In this document: positions 11,571 to 25,114 of the stretch, in pieces
How the letters are laid out: each line of letters begins with the position of its first letter
Numbering within the stretch: position 1 is the first letter of the stretch
Position numbers and translations under genes: made by a program
DNA from: Lytechinus variegatus
Lineage: Eukaryota; Echinodermata; Echinoidea; Temnopleuroida; Toxopneustidae
Reading direction: 5' to 3'
Assembly: GCF_018143015.1 (NCBI RefSeq)
Contig: NC_054746.1
Location: 18,219,532 to 18,283,531, forward strand
DNA: 64,000 nucleotides
Notes under the pieces: model-generated
What the model saw: the letters and a program-made list of their open reading frames with translations, nothing else
Databases searched by the model: none
Told to the model about the DNA's origin: nothing

Positions 11571-14020
11571 TTTGAAGTTGAATAAAGGAGTAGCCCACCC
11601 AAAAGTCTGGCTCCCCGCTACCTTTCTTTCTTTCGACCAGTGTCAATCAGCCTTACCTAACAAATCAACCGAGACGGATTCGTACAGCCAACGTTTTCGT
11701 ATCGAGACGGCTGATTGGATGAAATACCAGTGACGTAGAATTTTATTCCCGTTGACGAAGAGGTGCGCGCGCATTGTAAGGAGAACGTCTGTCTTGTCGT
11801 CTGCTAGGGAATGTAGCTGTAATTCACATCGTAAATGGATATTATTCGACGTATATAGTGGACAAAAGGGTCTGATGAAATAGACCACGAAACGTAAGAT
11901 AATATCAAAGAACTCTTTGGTTTTACAGGGCAAAATGATTGGGCTATAATATTTGTTTACTATTTTTAAAAGTGATAAGTCACTGTGGATTAATCGAAGT
12001 TTTGAAATGAAAATTAATCAGCATTCTAAGATGTCGGATGGAGCAAATGAAAATTCCTAGTGACAAGGATTCCATGATATAATGGTGACAAAGTAATCCA
12101 TGATTTTCGATCGAATTTCCTTTTACAAAAGTATCAACATTGTTTGGTCTATATAATTTGACTAACTCTTATCTCAATTAAAATGGCTAAAGCATTGAAC
12201 TCTCGTTATATTTTTGGCAGATATAACATGATGATAACTCACTCTATATGAGTTTCATAAAATGTGATTGATTGCGATTGCATGGTTCATATTAAAAGAA
12301 AACCTCTGTCATTTATTATGAAAAATATAGTTAGGAAAAAGAGGCATCAAAGTTGCAGGGGAACACATCCCATACTTCTACCATGTCTTCGTAGATACGC
12401 ACTCCGTTATACTTGAAATAAGACGTATTTCCTTAAAGTACTTTCACTCTGTGTGCATGACATCGGTGCGTTCTGATAATGGCGCGCCAATCCATTTTTC
12501 TATTGATTTTCTGTGTATTTTGACCTTGTGAAATCAATTGAAATAATGGTATTTTTGCTTCGGTGCAGACGTGTACTATTCCATCTTAATTTCGGTGGTA
12601 CCAAAGAAATGACCTATTTAATGGCCATTAAAGAATCTCGGTTTTCATATTTGGAATGCATGCTTAAATGGTGCCTGTAAGAAAGGTGTTTTAAAACACA
12701 ATTATGGAGAAAGGCTGTTTGGAAGATTGGTGCAAAAGATAAAGTAATAATACCATTCGTTCACTTTTTACGGTCAAATAATTGCACCAATTACAAAGAC
12801 AATCGAGTTGTTTGAGTCATATTTTTTAAAATATATTTAAGCGTAAGATTCTGTTTAGATAATAATAGTTCATGTAACCCTTGTTAGCCACCAAAACATT
12901 GCATGACAAACGGATGAACCGCCTTTCTTAACTTTCTTGTGAGATTGCAATTCAATTAAATACCAAAAAGGAAGAAAAGGGAAAGAAAAATATGTAGGCC
13001 TAAATATGAATGCATACAAAGTCAGATGTACAAGTACGTATGCTCCGTAGCACAGCGACACACATTAACGCACGTCTTTGAAACCCAAACTAATGCACAA
13101 GGGTGATGCCACATAATTATTGCATTAGTGGTATAAATTGACCTAAACATGATTTTTGAAAATTGTTACACCTTCTAAAAATATCTCCTGTCTTCGTTTT
13201 CTCAATTTCAAATTTCTCCCCTTATTCATAATTCCCATTCCGTGAGGCATCATAAGGCAAGGGCAATCACACCGGAGCAAATGGTGCATTTTCTGCCCAT
13301 GTATACAAACACACAGGCCTGTCGGAGACACTACCACATATTTTCCTAAGTAACACGAAGTTTAAAAAAAAATAGGAGAAAGAAAAAAGGGAGAGAGAGA
13401 GCGAAAGAGAGAAAGATTGATAAAGAAAAAAATAATAAATTGAGAGGGAAATAAACCAGAGACAAAAATAGGAAAAACCAAGGAACAGAGAAAGAATTGA
13501 GAGAGGCGATTGGTGGTATCGTGTGAATACCGTTTTTTTTTCCTGACTGAACTATATTGAGAACAACTTCTCACGTCTTTGTAATTTTTTTCTTATATGG
13601 CTTTAATAAATCCCCAAAATGTGTTTTTTTCCAAGCCCTTCGTTATTGGACAAAATTAATGATTGAATTGATATCTGTCACAGAATAGCATGAAGCCATT
13701 CAATGTTGAAATCTTACATGATGAAGTTATTTTCTTTTAACTACGGCTAAATGGAAGAACTGATATTTTTGTAAATGTCACTGAAATGGCATATCCTCCA
13801 CTACAAAGATTTTTTTTATTTCCATGTATTTTCATGTATATTTTTAAAATTTTTAATGAAATAAGCAATATAAGTGCTTCATCGTGTTCAAGTCATAGAC
13901 CAAACCAACAAACCACATTGTTTGATTACTGTTGATTAATATTGTTGTCAAATTGGTTATGTCCTCAAGATTTGTTTTCCTGTTCAGGATTATGAAATGT
14001 GCTTAAAATGTCCAGTTTCA
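11571..14020. other. Upstream intergenic DNA, no gene seen
   Basis: This is mixed AT-rich DNA with a purine-rich tract at about 13366-13500. An isolated GGCGCGCC lies near 12481. Frames here lack splice context or recognisable domains. Confidence 0.4.
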
Positions 14021-14023
14021 GAT

Positions 14024-14025
14024 CA

Positions 14026-14094
<69 letters not shown>

Positions 14095-14095
14095 C
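14024..14095. repeat. (TA)n microsatellite
   Basis: About 70 bases of alternating TA with one CA interruption. It gives Tyr-Ile repeats in two frames, which are not genes. Confidence 0.95.
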
Positions 14096-14404
14096 GTATT
14101 ATTTTGCTTGCACTTTTTGCTTGCATTCCTTGGGATCCATACCATGTTTATGAATTTCTGCAAAGATTCTATAAATGTCCCCTTTTCAGGTAATTATATC
14201 AAATATTTAAGTTCGCGATACGCTCCCATTTCTTTAACATGTGCACGGTATACTAAAAAACATAACAAAGATGATAATCATCATAATAAATTAGCTAGAA
14301 TATCCCTTTCGGGTCAGTATGTCACAATTTAAAGAGATGACAGTTTTCATGTTCATGATAACAAAATGTGGTTAATAAAATGTCCCGTTTTTAGATCAAT
14401 ATAT

Positions 14405-14662
14405 CACACATTTCTGTTTCTGTTTCTGGTAACTCCCGTAGGAACTCAGCAGGACAGCGTTTTGATGGTAAACGCCAACTGGTAAATAACCTAGGAAACA
14501 TTTTACGTCTAGGTTAATCAGTCATAGCGGCTGACCTTATAGACGACAGATATCACTCTCACGCATTTTTTTAAATCAAAGTTGAGACAATGGCAGAGTA
14601 GGGATTCGAACTCACAACCTTGCGATTATGAGTCCAATGCTCTAACTACTTGACCACCACAT
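14405..14662 (-). mobile_element. tRNA-derived SINE (minus strand)
   Basis: Read on the minus strand, the 5' part from 14660 looks like a tRNA: GTGGTCAAGTAGTTAGAG (A box region) and, about 35 bases on, GAGTTCGAATCCC (B box). A tRNA-unrelated body follows to about 14405. The promoter boxes are well kept, so Pol III transcription is plausible. It belongs to a different family from the SINEs at 18.2 and 21.1 kb. Confidence 0.75.
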
Positions 14663-16180
14663 TTCAGCTCGCGCTATCATTACATTATTTTGAATTTGTT
14701 CCAGATATACGTTTCATGCCCTCTATTACAAAGAGCCCCATTTCAGGTCAATGTTCATATAAATTATAACAAAAGCACGCACTTCGCGATAGCATATCAA
14801 CTGAGTAAGATGCTTATATATCATGCTCATAATTCTACGATTTTGCAAATAGTCCAAAAACAAAATGCTTTTTAGGTCAATCGCATACAAGAATTTTGAT
14901 TTGTGTCTGTGCTCGCATTATTTTTTTTTTAGTGAGATACGCATCATGTTCATTAGTCCAAATTATACCTGCCTCTTTCAAATTCATTCCGTTGTGCCTG
15001 CACACACACACACTATCTCACACACTAGCACACACACTCTCACACAAAACCCATCGCCCAAATACACCCACACGCGCGCTCGTATACACCGAAACATCTT
15101 TTAGCTCGAAACTTCGTGAGATCTGGCAAATATCTTTTTTTAAGAATATTTTTATCAATTGACTTTAAGAGGGTGTGTACCAGTTGTTAATTACGATTTG
15201 TAATCTCAAACAAAACTATGGTAATACAAATGAAAACATTCCTGTCCCTTTTTCACCTTTCCCTCTCTTCACTTTGAATTTTCGTCATCTTTTCAAATTA
15301 CCGACATTGTTCAAAACATTGTCCATTAAATTTGTATGACAGACACACGGATGATCATTTCCTGAGAGATTAAATCAAACAAATATAAGACTGCGAAAAT
15401 TTCCTTTTAATGATCGCTTACTATTTTATTGTTAAAAAAAATAAGAAAACTCTTTGAAACCGTTCCGTGAAAAGCTAGAATGAGAGACAGCTCGAAATCA
15501 CCGTAACTGCTGGCATGGGAATTAATTGCGCTGCTTCTTGACGTATTGTGGAAAGGCAATTATCGCTCTCAGACTTATGAATATAAATAATTTCCCCCGC
15601 CAATAATAGCCCAGGGGCAGGACACCCGATTAAACAAAATGATTCGGTCAAGTGGTGTTATGTCTTTCTGCCGCGTCAATGTTTGTGAGGTGCTTGACTA
15701 GAGTTGACTGGTGTTCCTTCTTCCTTTTTCTTCATGTTGTTTTTATCATTTTCTTTTATTTAAAGTGATATTCATGTCGTGTTATTTTCTTAGTCGTGAA
15801 CACCAGCTCATTCAACCCTGCATGTCAGTCCTCTCTGGGTGTGTTTGTGGGGTGGGTTGAGGGTGGGTGTTTGTTAAAAATTCCTCTTTCATTATAAATG
15901 TTCAGCATTTCCTCAATCCACAGTAACGCATCTTTCGTTTCATTTAATTTCTTAAGACACACACGTCCCACACACGCACACATATTTGCTTGCACCCATC
16001 CCACGCGCTCGCTCCCTCATCTCTGATCGATCATCTTTTCCCGTAAAACATTTTTTTTTCTTCAAAAGTCGTGTTTTTCCATCAGCTTACTTAAACTTTT
16101 TTATTCAACTCTTTTCCTGATTTATATCATCCGTCTGTCTTCATCATCTACATGCACACCCACAAAATAATACAAACTAC
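14663..16180. other. Non-coding stretch with (CA)n tract and one complex patch
   Basis: A CACACA-rich tract lies at about 15001-15075. The interval 15480-15690 is richer in CpG and contains GGAATTAATTGC and GGCAATTA homeodomain-type cores. No gene is supported. Confidence 0.4.
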
Positions 16181-17170
16181 ATTATCCCCCCCCCTCTCTC
16201 TCTATCTATCTTCTCTATCTTCCCCTCTCCCATCAAATAAAAACATACACAGTACACAACTCCCTAAATTATACACCTACGCATATTTCACACGGTTTTA
16301 ATCATTCACTCATACACAAACACAAGCACTTTTCTCTATCCCCCTCTCTCTATCTCTCTATTTTTTTACCCTTCCTTTCACATATTTCCTGTCTAAATAT
16401 CCATGCAGTTATCATCCTTTTCACTCCATGTCATATTTATTCTAAATAAAGCGAAAACTCGCCTTTTCCAACCATTCTGATCAATATTTACATGATGACA
16501 TATATGAAAAAATACTACTAATCATTCAATTTCTTCAAAACACACGATTTTCGCCATTTTGTTTTCAGCATTAGTCGACAAAATATCCCCATGTACTATT
16601 TTTATATATATATATCCGAGTTCGTCTGGTCTCAGACACACATTGTATGCACCTATACTATCGTAATTTCTTTTTATATTCCCACCTCATTTACCTATCG
16701 TTTTCTCGAGAGTGGCGCGAGCAGAAAATAAATCAATTAGAAATTATATGATTACCACAACGTGGTTCTTGCAAGAAAGTGCAAGAAGCGAGCTCTGAGC
16801 ACGGTAGAATGATCATTAATTACTTCATTTAACACCTCTCCCATATACAATCATTTCTATATAGGTTGAGCGTAAATTAGTTCCAATCATAATTTCACCC
16901 ATATTTCTTTGCCTCTAATTTCCCCAAGTGGGAGAAAGTCAAATCGTCAACCATTTTAGAAAACGTACCTCTGTCCCTCTCTCCCACTTTAACTACCGTA
17001 TTTGGTCTCTTTTCAATATACTCTCTCTCTCCCTTTCACACACTCCTTCTCTTCCTTTCCCCTTTCTCTCTCTCTAGTTCATCCTCTTCTCTTTCTATCC
17101 CCTCTCCCTTTTTCTTGTTATTTCTTCTATCTTCACTCTCATTTATTGCTCCACATTCACCATCGACGAA
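16180..17170. repeat. Pyrimidine-rich (CT)n low-complexity region
   Basis: CT-rich microsatellites recur at about 16188-16210, 16340-16360 and 17018-17110. They generate Ser/Leu/Pro-rich frames on the plus strand with no other coding signal. Confidence 0.7.
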
Positions 17171-18245
17171 GATTTCACTCTTCCTCGCCAAAACAAAATT
17201 CCCACATACGTGCAGTCTGTAATTCGTGGAGTTTTATGTTAATTCAAGTTTTATATTCGATTCAAGTAATGGGATTAGAATTCATTGACTACAAATATAT
17301 ATCAAAATCGCATATTTTCAAGTCTATTATTCAACGTTCAATAAGCTTTGAAAAAATGTATTGTAAAAAAACGGATGTGACTTCATACTGCTCATGCAAC
17401 GCATTTAGTATATGAAAGCATGGAATATAAAAAAACATCCATTATTAAACAGGATATGCCTCAATAATGTTGATGAAGAAGGGACTCCAACTGTAACAAA
17501 ATGGCAACATGATGAATTGAAATATTGTAAATGAAAGAATTAAAATCCAGAAGACTCAGTGGTTCCGATACTAGAAATAGAATTATTTGGTATTTATTTT
17601 ATTTATCTTGGATTTTTTTTCTATTTTATTTCATTCATTCGTTGTCTGGTGTATTTAATTTCTTATTCTAGAGGTAGAGTTACTTTTGTACTTTTCATAG
17701 AAAAGTCATTTTAGATTTCAGAGATTATTCATACTTTATTACTGTTTAAGTTACTTTTGCACATTAGAAATTACATTAAAACCCGCTTATTACCGAATAA
17801 CATAGCCACATATACACACAACTGAGAAATATATGAAATATAAAGGCATGTTTTCTCTGATGATTAAATGTAACCATATCTCTACAACAGACTCTTAATA
17901 GATTTTGTATTTAACCCTACTTTATTCTTGAATTATTAATAAATCTGTTATATGTGGACAGGATCCTCTTTAAAATTGTGTATCTATATGTAAGGTTGTG
18001 GGTTTGGGTTTATGCGTTGGAGAGGAATCCGCGCGAATTTATTGTTATTTCATTCACGATCTCATTACTTTTGCACCGACCCTTTCTTCTTTGTTTGATT
18101 CAAAACATGGTGAATATAATTTTCATTAAAAATGTGTATTAATATGCTTCACATCATTCTACGTGAAATATAAAGAAAAAAACATCATCGCACTAAATAA
18201 TAAAAGAAAGAAGAATGTAATGGACAACCATATCTGCATATCTGT
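17170..18245. other. Non-coding stretch, nothing recognised
   Basis: This is AT-rich DNA. The longest frames lack domains, splice context or coding-like composition. Confidence 0.4.
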
Positions 18246-18540
18246 GCGTCGTGGTCTAGTGGTTCTGACTCTCGCCCTTGAAACAGAGGGTCGTGTGTTC
18301 GAATCGTAGCCATGGCGTATTTTCCTTCAGCAAGAAATTTATCCATACTGTGCTGCCCTCGACCCAGGTGAGGTGAATGGGTACCCGGCAGGAGTATTCC
18401 TTGCATTCACAGAGCGCCGATGATGGTAGCTCGAGCTAAATTAGCCGAGGTAATAATAGCAGCGCTTTGTATCCTCTGGCAAAGAGCACTTTATAAATCC
18501 AGCTATCATTGTTGTTATTATTATTATCATTATTATTATA
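18246..18540 (+). mobile_element. tRNA-derived SINE, copy 1 (plus strand)
   Basis: It starts GCGTCGTGGTCTAGTGG, holding an A box (TGGTCTAGTGG, 18252-18262), followed about 40 bases later by the B box GTTCGAATC (18297-18305). A body of about 200 bases follows (ACCCAGGTGAGGTGAATGGG ... AGCGCTTTGTATC) and a 3' tail of ATT/TTATTA repeats. A second copy lies inverted at 20847-21111. Confidence 0.85.
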
Positions 18541-18666
18541 TCTAAGCTTAAACCAAACAAAATATTGATAATCATGTTAAATCAAATTTATCCTACACCC
18601 AAAGAAAAATAGTCGAAAGTTTAGAAAATTCAAACGTTATATTTTGTTGTGTATACATTTAAGGTT

Positions 18667-18736
18667 TAATAATAATAATAATAATAATGATAATAACAAA
18701 AATACTAACAATAATAATAATAATAATAATAATAAT
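18667..18736. repeat. (AAT)n microsatellite
   Basis: Two AAT runs are separated by a short spacer. The second run is the A/T-rich tail of the adjoining minus-strand SINE. Confidence 0.9.
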
Positions 18737-18985
18737 TGACTTTTATATAGCGCTTTATCAATCTAAGATGCTCAACGTGCTTCACAATTTTTATTACCCA
18801 GTCACTGGATTCATAGCTTTTTCGCAGCCTGTTAGGCGTACACTTGCTAAACCAGCCTCAGTACCCAATAGCACCTGGGTGAGAGTGGCAAAGTGTGGAT
18901 TGACGCCTTTCCAAAGGACGCTAGACCATGGTGGGATCCGAACATACGAAGGGTTCTCCCTCCATTTCCATTTGGGTATCATCTG
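18737..18985 (-). mobile_element. SINE, 5' truncated (minus strand)
   Basis: On the minus strand it contains GTTCGGATCCCACC (B-box-like), a body, then AAAGCGCTATATAAAAGTC leading into an ATT-repeat tail. The ending resembles SINE 3' ends with an AT-rich trinucleotide tail. The A box is not clear, so this copy is probably truncated or diverged at its 5' end. Confidence 0.6.
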
Positions 18986-18999
18986 TATAACTTAACGAT

Positions 19000-20840
19000 T
19001 AAGGAAATAATTCCATCATTATCTTTGTTGACATTGATATCACAGATTTTATTAATAATTTCCCCAAAAAATAAGTATACTCAAATAGAGATCACCAAAA
19101 GACACACCAAAAGATTTCAACGAAAACTTTATGCCATTTCATTCAGTCCATATAAGTGTAATATATCTACAAGCTATATTCTTATACCCTCCCTCCTCTG
19201 AGTTTACTTTTGTGTCATGTACATTCATGTTATTTGATTTTTCCCCGATTCTTTGCAATGGATATTTGTGCTGTGTAATATTGATTTATCATTCCAATGA
19301 GATAGAAACTTGAAAATGAAAACTTGTTATCGGTTATGTTCTCGCGATGTTAAATTTACAACATTTCAAAATATCATATTTTGTTTTTTGTATTTCAATA
19401 TTATGTATGAATGAATTTTATTTGAAGTGAATGAATATCAAATATTACTACAAAATAAAAAAGAAACATTTCAAAGCGCGGCCAATTTAAAGCTATATAA
19501 TTTCGTATGTAATGTTGAAAATAAGTTAGAGGTTATTTGAAGAAACTCATGAACAAGTTTATGACATAATACCATATAGCATCAGAGAGTCCGACACAAT
19601 TGATGCATACGTGTAAATCGAGGTATAATCTGAATGAAGAAAGGGAGACAATTGACAAGGTCTTCATACCTCTGGACTACTTCAGGGTAGTGAATCGAGT
19701 CTACACGATGAATCCATTATATCGAATATGACCATTATACAATTTTGCACGAATTCTCTATTCTTCTTTCCCCCCTTTTTGATGCATAATACGCCGAAGC
19801 CTTTTATCTTGGGCCGAGAAACATTTCAATTATGTTTCAAACTTCTTTGAAGACATCACGGCCCTTTCAACTCAAGGCAAGCCGACACCATTGCCATCAT
19901 CATACTTCTGTTTGATAGGGGAAGAATTATTCGAGGATAAAACATACGTATCTTGCAAACACGAATTGTTTCTTGACATAATTCAAACGACATAAAGGTT
20001 TTCGAATAATGGTCGGTTATTGTTTTTTATGTGCTTCTATATCATCAATTTTTAAACCTATGTACGATATAAAGGGTATTGTACTGTTATTTTTTAAATT
20101 AATGAATTCATTCATTCATTCGTTCGTTCGTTTGTTTGTTCGTTCGTTCATTCATTCATTGAGTTATTCACTCTAATAATACAATTATTAATAATCTTTA
20201 TACTAACTCAATTATGAGTTATATATTGATTTATTTATACACCGATTCATGTACACAGAAATGTGTTTCAACAATTATTGCTAAATAAAGAAATTGGAGT
20301 TATTCATTTAATCATTAATTTGTTGGTTTTTTGTCTTAATTCGTATGTAATTCATTCATTCATTAGCTTTGCTGTTGTGTGTAAACTTCTCTGTAATTCA
20401 TTCCAACATAATAATTATTTTCTAATGCTTAAGCAATGTTAAGTGCACAAGCTAAGTTGATAGCGATGTATTTTTCACTTATATAAAATCTTAATATAAA
20501 CACATTGAAGTTGAATTATTGGTTTTTATTACCCAATTTGGGCAGATTTTAACCAATAGTTGTGTGGACAGTATGTTGCCCAGGGTTAGCTAAAAGTTAG
20601 TCATTTTTTGCCAAGTATTTTAAGAGTGTATCAATATTATTCCATCAGTAATTGTGTTTCACATTCTAGGATAAAAAAATGCACATCCTTGTATCGTGAT
20701 TGTGATATCTTACGAAAATCGATGTGAACAATCGACGTCAAACAACTTTGATACTCATTCCATGGTTTTTTTTTTTTTTTGGGGGGGGGAATACTAGTAT
20801 ACACATGGCCGAGGAACGGTTTCAGAAGTGGTGGGGCTAA
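19000..20840. other. Non-coding stretch with (ATTC)n repeats
   Basis: An ATTC/GTTC/GTTT tetranucleotide array lies at about 20104-20160 and a shorter one near 20352. A poly-T then poly-G run lies at 20766-20789. No gene is supported. Confidence 0.5.
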
Positions 20841-20846
20841 CCATTT

Positions 20847-21111
20847 AATGATGATGATAATAATAATAGTTTTTTTGCCAGATGATACAAAGCGCTGCTA
20901 TTATTACCCTGGCTTTAGCTCGAGCTACCATCATCAGCGCTCAGTGCACGCAAGGAATCAATCCTGCCGGGTACCCATTCACCTCACCTGGGTCGAGTGC
21001 AGCACAGTGTGGATAAATTTCTTGTTGAAGGAAAACACACCATGGCTAGGATTCGAACCCACGACCGTCTGTTTGAAAGGTGAGAGTCAAAACCACTAGA
21101 CCACGACGCGC
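20847..21111 (-). mobile_element. tRNA-derived SINE, copy 2 (minus strand)
   Basis: On the minus strand it begins CGCGTCGTGGTCTAGTGG and has the B box GGTTCGAATCC, then the same body as the copy at 18246-18540 and an ATT-rich tail near 20847-20870. Both Pol III boxes are closer to consensus than in copy 1, so this may be the younger insertion. Confidence 0.87.
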
Positions 21112-24100
21112 CCACAATTGGTGCCTTATGGTGGGGAACCCCTCGTTACCAACCTATAAAATGTAAATGTATTCTAACTTCTTATCCAAATTTTAAGAAA
21201 CAAAGTGCGGGATAATGCGCAAAGTCAAATCAAACAGTGTATAACATCCGCAATATCTATTTTTTTGGTTAATGAATTTCATGAAGTTTTGTAACTTGTA
21301 AGTAAGGTGGCTCTCTAGGAGGAAATTTCAATACCTAATTGCTTCTTTGTATTGGTACTTCCCCTCGTACATTTAACTGATTTCTCCACGCCTCTATATC
21401 AATATATTTCATCTTGTGTATGCTTTGCCATCTCATCATTTCATACCGGTTTGTGTTGCCATTTGGACAGAAATCTGATAAGGATGAAATACTTTGTGAA
21501 ATTAGGCCCGGACATGGTTGTCTAGTGTGTCTATTGTAAAGAAAGTCCCACCACAATGGATGACAAGAATCGCCCGTGTATCCGTTTCCCCCGTTGTTTT
21601 GTTAGGGTGTGTTACGTAGATTGAAACCGATACAATTCCTCTTTATTGTGTCTCCAAGAAACATCCTCCGGGGTGTAAATTAGTTTGTAAAGAACCCCAA
21701 GCGTCAAGGTTCTTTTGTTTTGATGGGGGACAATAGGAGGATCGACGGCAAAATAGGAAGAAAGAGAAGAGGACACGGACAAGAAAAAAGTTTCATTTCT
21801 TGGTGGGAGGATCGTCTCTTCTTGTCTTGAATGAAGTCCATGGACACCCAGGACGCCGCAGGCCCTCCAAAAGTGTTTGTATCCCTTCGTAATTGAAACG
21901 ATTGATGAAGTAAGCAAACACGAAACGTTAGATGGATTCTATTATCGAAAAATAAGGGGGAAAAGAAGAATATCGCGGTGTGTAGGTGGAAGTATCTTAT
22001 TGCTGCAACAGGGAATGTAAAGAGAAATACACCTCTAATGAAAGAATAAGAGATGGGATGCACAGGAAGCAAGATTCGGTTCGTCAAAGAACCAATTTGG
22101 ATGACTGTGAATTCAATATTGTGGATTTGAAATTCATTATGATTGGAAATATTTACTAAATAAACATGTGATATCAGTATTCATTTTGCTTTGTTTGGTG
22201 ATATGGATTAATGTTGTTGTCAAAGTAAACCGTATTCAAAACCAATGATAGATGTGCTTTTGGTAGACTAGATTTTGACTTATTGAATGCAGAAAGAATG
22301 TGCGAAATTATTAAAGGCAAAAGACCTGTCAAAGGCACGCCAAAGCAAAAGAAAAATTTAGTAAAGATAATCAATACAAAGACGTTAATTTTACAACAAT
22401 GGGAGAAAAATGTTCTTAAAATACTTCAAGAAACATCTGATAAAAAGGCACGCATAATGCCATTTTTTTGGGGGGTGGACCCTTCCACTAATAAACTTGG
22501 ACCCATAAGAAATCCTTTCAAACAATAAATTAAGACGGAAGTTACTTGCGTAATACCAGTTTTGTTATCTTTTTAATGTGGCCTATACACTAAAAAAATC
22601 CACAGACACATATGCACACAAAAACAAACAAGCAAAAACAAAACGTCTAAGGACATTCAAATATTTTTGTCAAAATGCATTATTAAAATTCTATGCGGAT
22701 GTCTCTCAGTGTCAAAGGAGAGATATAGCCCCCCTTTTTTTCAAATCTTGAGTCTTATGAAAATGAATTTATTGCTTAGAAAGATAAGTTCGACGACGTT
22801 TGTTTGTATAATTTGATTAAAGTCAAATGCACATGAATCAGTCATCGATTGCCTCTACAAATCCTTAGTTCGAAGCCATATGTTTTGATCCTCAAGATAA
22901 TCAAGTTGAAGTCGCATCTTAATGGATGATGATATAACGACCAAAATGAATGGATCCCTTGCCATGAAGACGGGGGTTATCCTTTCTCAAGTGTCTTTTT
23001 ACCGGACACAATTCTGTAACTGTTCATCGATAAATCGTTGGTGCGGATTGATGGGTTTTCATCGATGATATTATAAGAGCTGAATCATCTGTAAAGCATG
23101 CAAGTGTAAAACACTTAATGCGTTGGACGCTTAGAGTAAATTGTTTACATCACGGTAATCGTGTTAAACGTGTTTATGATTTTATCCTGCACCTATGACA
23201 ATCGATTGACACGCTACTCCTCGTAATGACACGAATTGTTTTAATTGACCTCTATCACATTGAGTTTCAACAGAGTAGAAATATTGTGATCATAAGTTAA
23301 GCGGCGCCGCGTCCTTGGATCTTTGGCAGAAAAAGGAACTTGGCGCCAGGAATCACGTGATCAGATATAATCCGGATGCATTATTCCCTTTCGATAATGC
23401 GCGCTTGCCAATTGAAGAGATAGCACGTCGCCTATTTTTTTTTTCAAAATTGTATTATTTAATAAAGAACACAAGTTAAGAGCCAACGAATTATTTTCAA
23501 ATATGGTTATAAATCAATCAGCGGTTTTAGTTCAAGTAAGAGGCCACGATGGATGTCTGTACAGAGCGAAAAGGAAATGTTTCATATTTCGCATAATAAT
23601 ATCCAAAAGGTTATACGTGTGGCGTCATTGAATGAATAATCTACGCACGGTGCATGCTGTACAAAATGAATGTTTTGTAAAACGAGCGAAACCTCAGAAA
23701 TGACATACCTTTGTAATTTATACGGCCGATTTTGCTGAACTTTTTACAATTACAATTTTAAGGCAAACTGTATTTTCTAACGTTAAATCAACAACTACAT
23801 ATATTAAAACATGTGTAACTTTTTTGATAGAGGTACATAATAAATAGATATACATTTTAAAAAATTTTGATGACATTTTTACATAATTTTGATTTTCTCT
23901 CTTCATCTAAATTTGATTTAATGTTGGATGGGCTGGCTTTCAAAATGTTTGACGGTGATAACTATGTTGATATAGTTCGTATGGGAGTTTCCAATGTGAC
24001 AAATCCGCATGAAAAGGTGAACCGAAATTAATAGAAAATACCAGCAAATAATATCATAAAAGATTGCAATAGAAAATTATTTCAAATTTCAAGTGATTAT

Positions 24101-24510
24101 TATATAATAGAGAAACATAACTTCGTAGAATCTATATAAACAACATATTGATAGACCATTAAAAAGCATGCACTTTGCGTAATAAAAAAATCATAGAGTT
24201 ATGACATTATTGCTATGTACAATCGGAATGGAATGTTATAATATTAGTGTGCATGAATATTATACATCAGACACCGAAAGTCGTCTGTACTTCATTTACC
24301 ATGTTTATTTCTGTGTGATATTCAGTAAACTTCTCGTATTATACTTGTTCTGTAATAAATCATTTCATTTATCAAAGTAACTTAAAACGGATTAATGAAA
24401 GGTAGTGTAATGATAAGAAAAATGATTGTGCTATACATAACCTATATCTATCTGTATACCTTCATCCAAATTGAAACGATATCTCTTGGGATAAAAGTAA
24501 TGGTAGAATA
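21112..24510. other. Non-coding stretch; complex CpG-richer patch at 22.97-23.42 kb
   Basis: No gene is supported. A frame at 22283-22528 is lysine-rich but lacks an ATG start and splice signals. The interval about 22970-23420 is unlike its surroundings: it keeps CpGs, holds several ATCGAT sites, GGCGCC motifs and TCACGTGA, and could be a regulatory module. Function is inference only. Confidence 0.35.
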
Positions 24511-24512
24511 AA

Positions 24513-25110
24513 GGTCTTTAATTGGCAATTAGATGCATCAGCGTGACATTTGAATAGCGTAATAGCTTCGGGAAAAATTAAATAAAGCGACGTACATCTT
24601 TACATATAGTAAGCAAATTTACGATTCGAATTTGACTGAAGTTATCGCACCTTATTAATGTTGGGGGAAAGCTAAATTTCCAAGTGAACTGATAATATCT
24701 GACTTGTGTATCATATGAGTTCATAATAAGTGAATCGTAAATAAATTATTGTTTTGGAACACACATTAGTCAAGAGCACGTGACCGCGGGTTTATTTCAC
24801 CTATATTCACCTATTTGTTTAAAATGAAAAATTAAACACCAAACTTTTGAAGTCCGTTAGGATTAAAAGGAGGAATGAGAGTATTTAATTGGCATTTAGA
24901 TGCATCAGCGTGACATTTGACTTACGTAAATAGAATCAATTTTATTATTCGTATTTGACTGGAATATATACGTTGGGAGAAGGCAATATTTAACGTGTAC
25001 TGATATGTGAATCATATAGGAGTTCATGTCCATTGTGTTATAAGATAATTAGGAGGATCCTATAGAAATTATTGCTTGAGATCACACACGTGACCACGGT
25101 TTTATTTTTT
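24513..25110. repeat. Diverged direct tandem duplication, unit about 370 bp
   Basis: Two copies share an ordered series of landmarks. TTAATTGGCAATTAGATGCA, CATCAGCGTGACATTTGA, ATTCG-ATTTGACTG, a T(T/G)GGG(G/A)GAAGG-type block, ATCATAT-GAGTTCAT and CACGTGACC(G)C-GGTTTTATTT appear first at about 24518-24800 and again at about 24887-25110. The most conserved part is the homeodomain-core-rich start. The flanks do not look like transposon ends. Confidence 0.6.
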
Positions 25111-25114
25111 ATTT

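Noticed and set aside
13997..14332. 111-codon frame with Tyr-Ile repeats
   Set aside because: It is produced by the (TA)n microsatellite and has no other coding signal.
18246..18320. Possible tRNA gene
   Set aside because: A and B boxes are present, but the acceptor stem does not close and the sequence continues into a SINE body shared with another copy.
21612..22087. Minus-strand frames of 101 and 127 codons
   Set aside because: They overlap in different frames, show no domain or splice context, and have the hydrophobic/Ser-rich composition of chance frames here.
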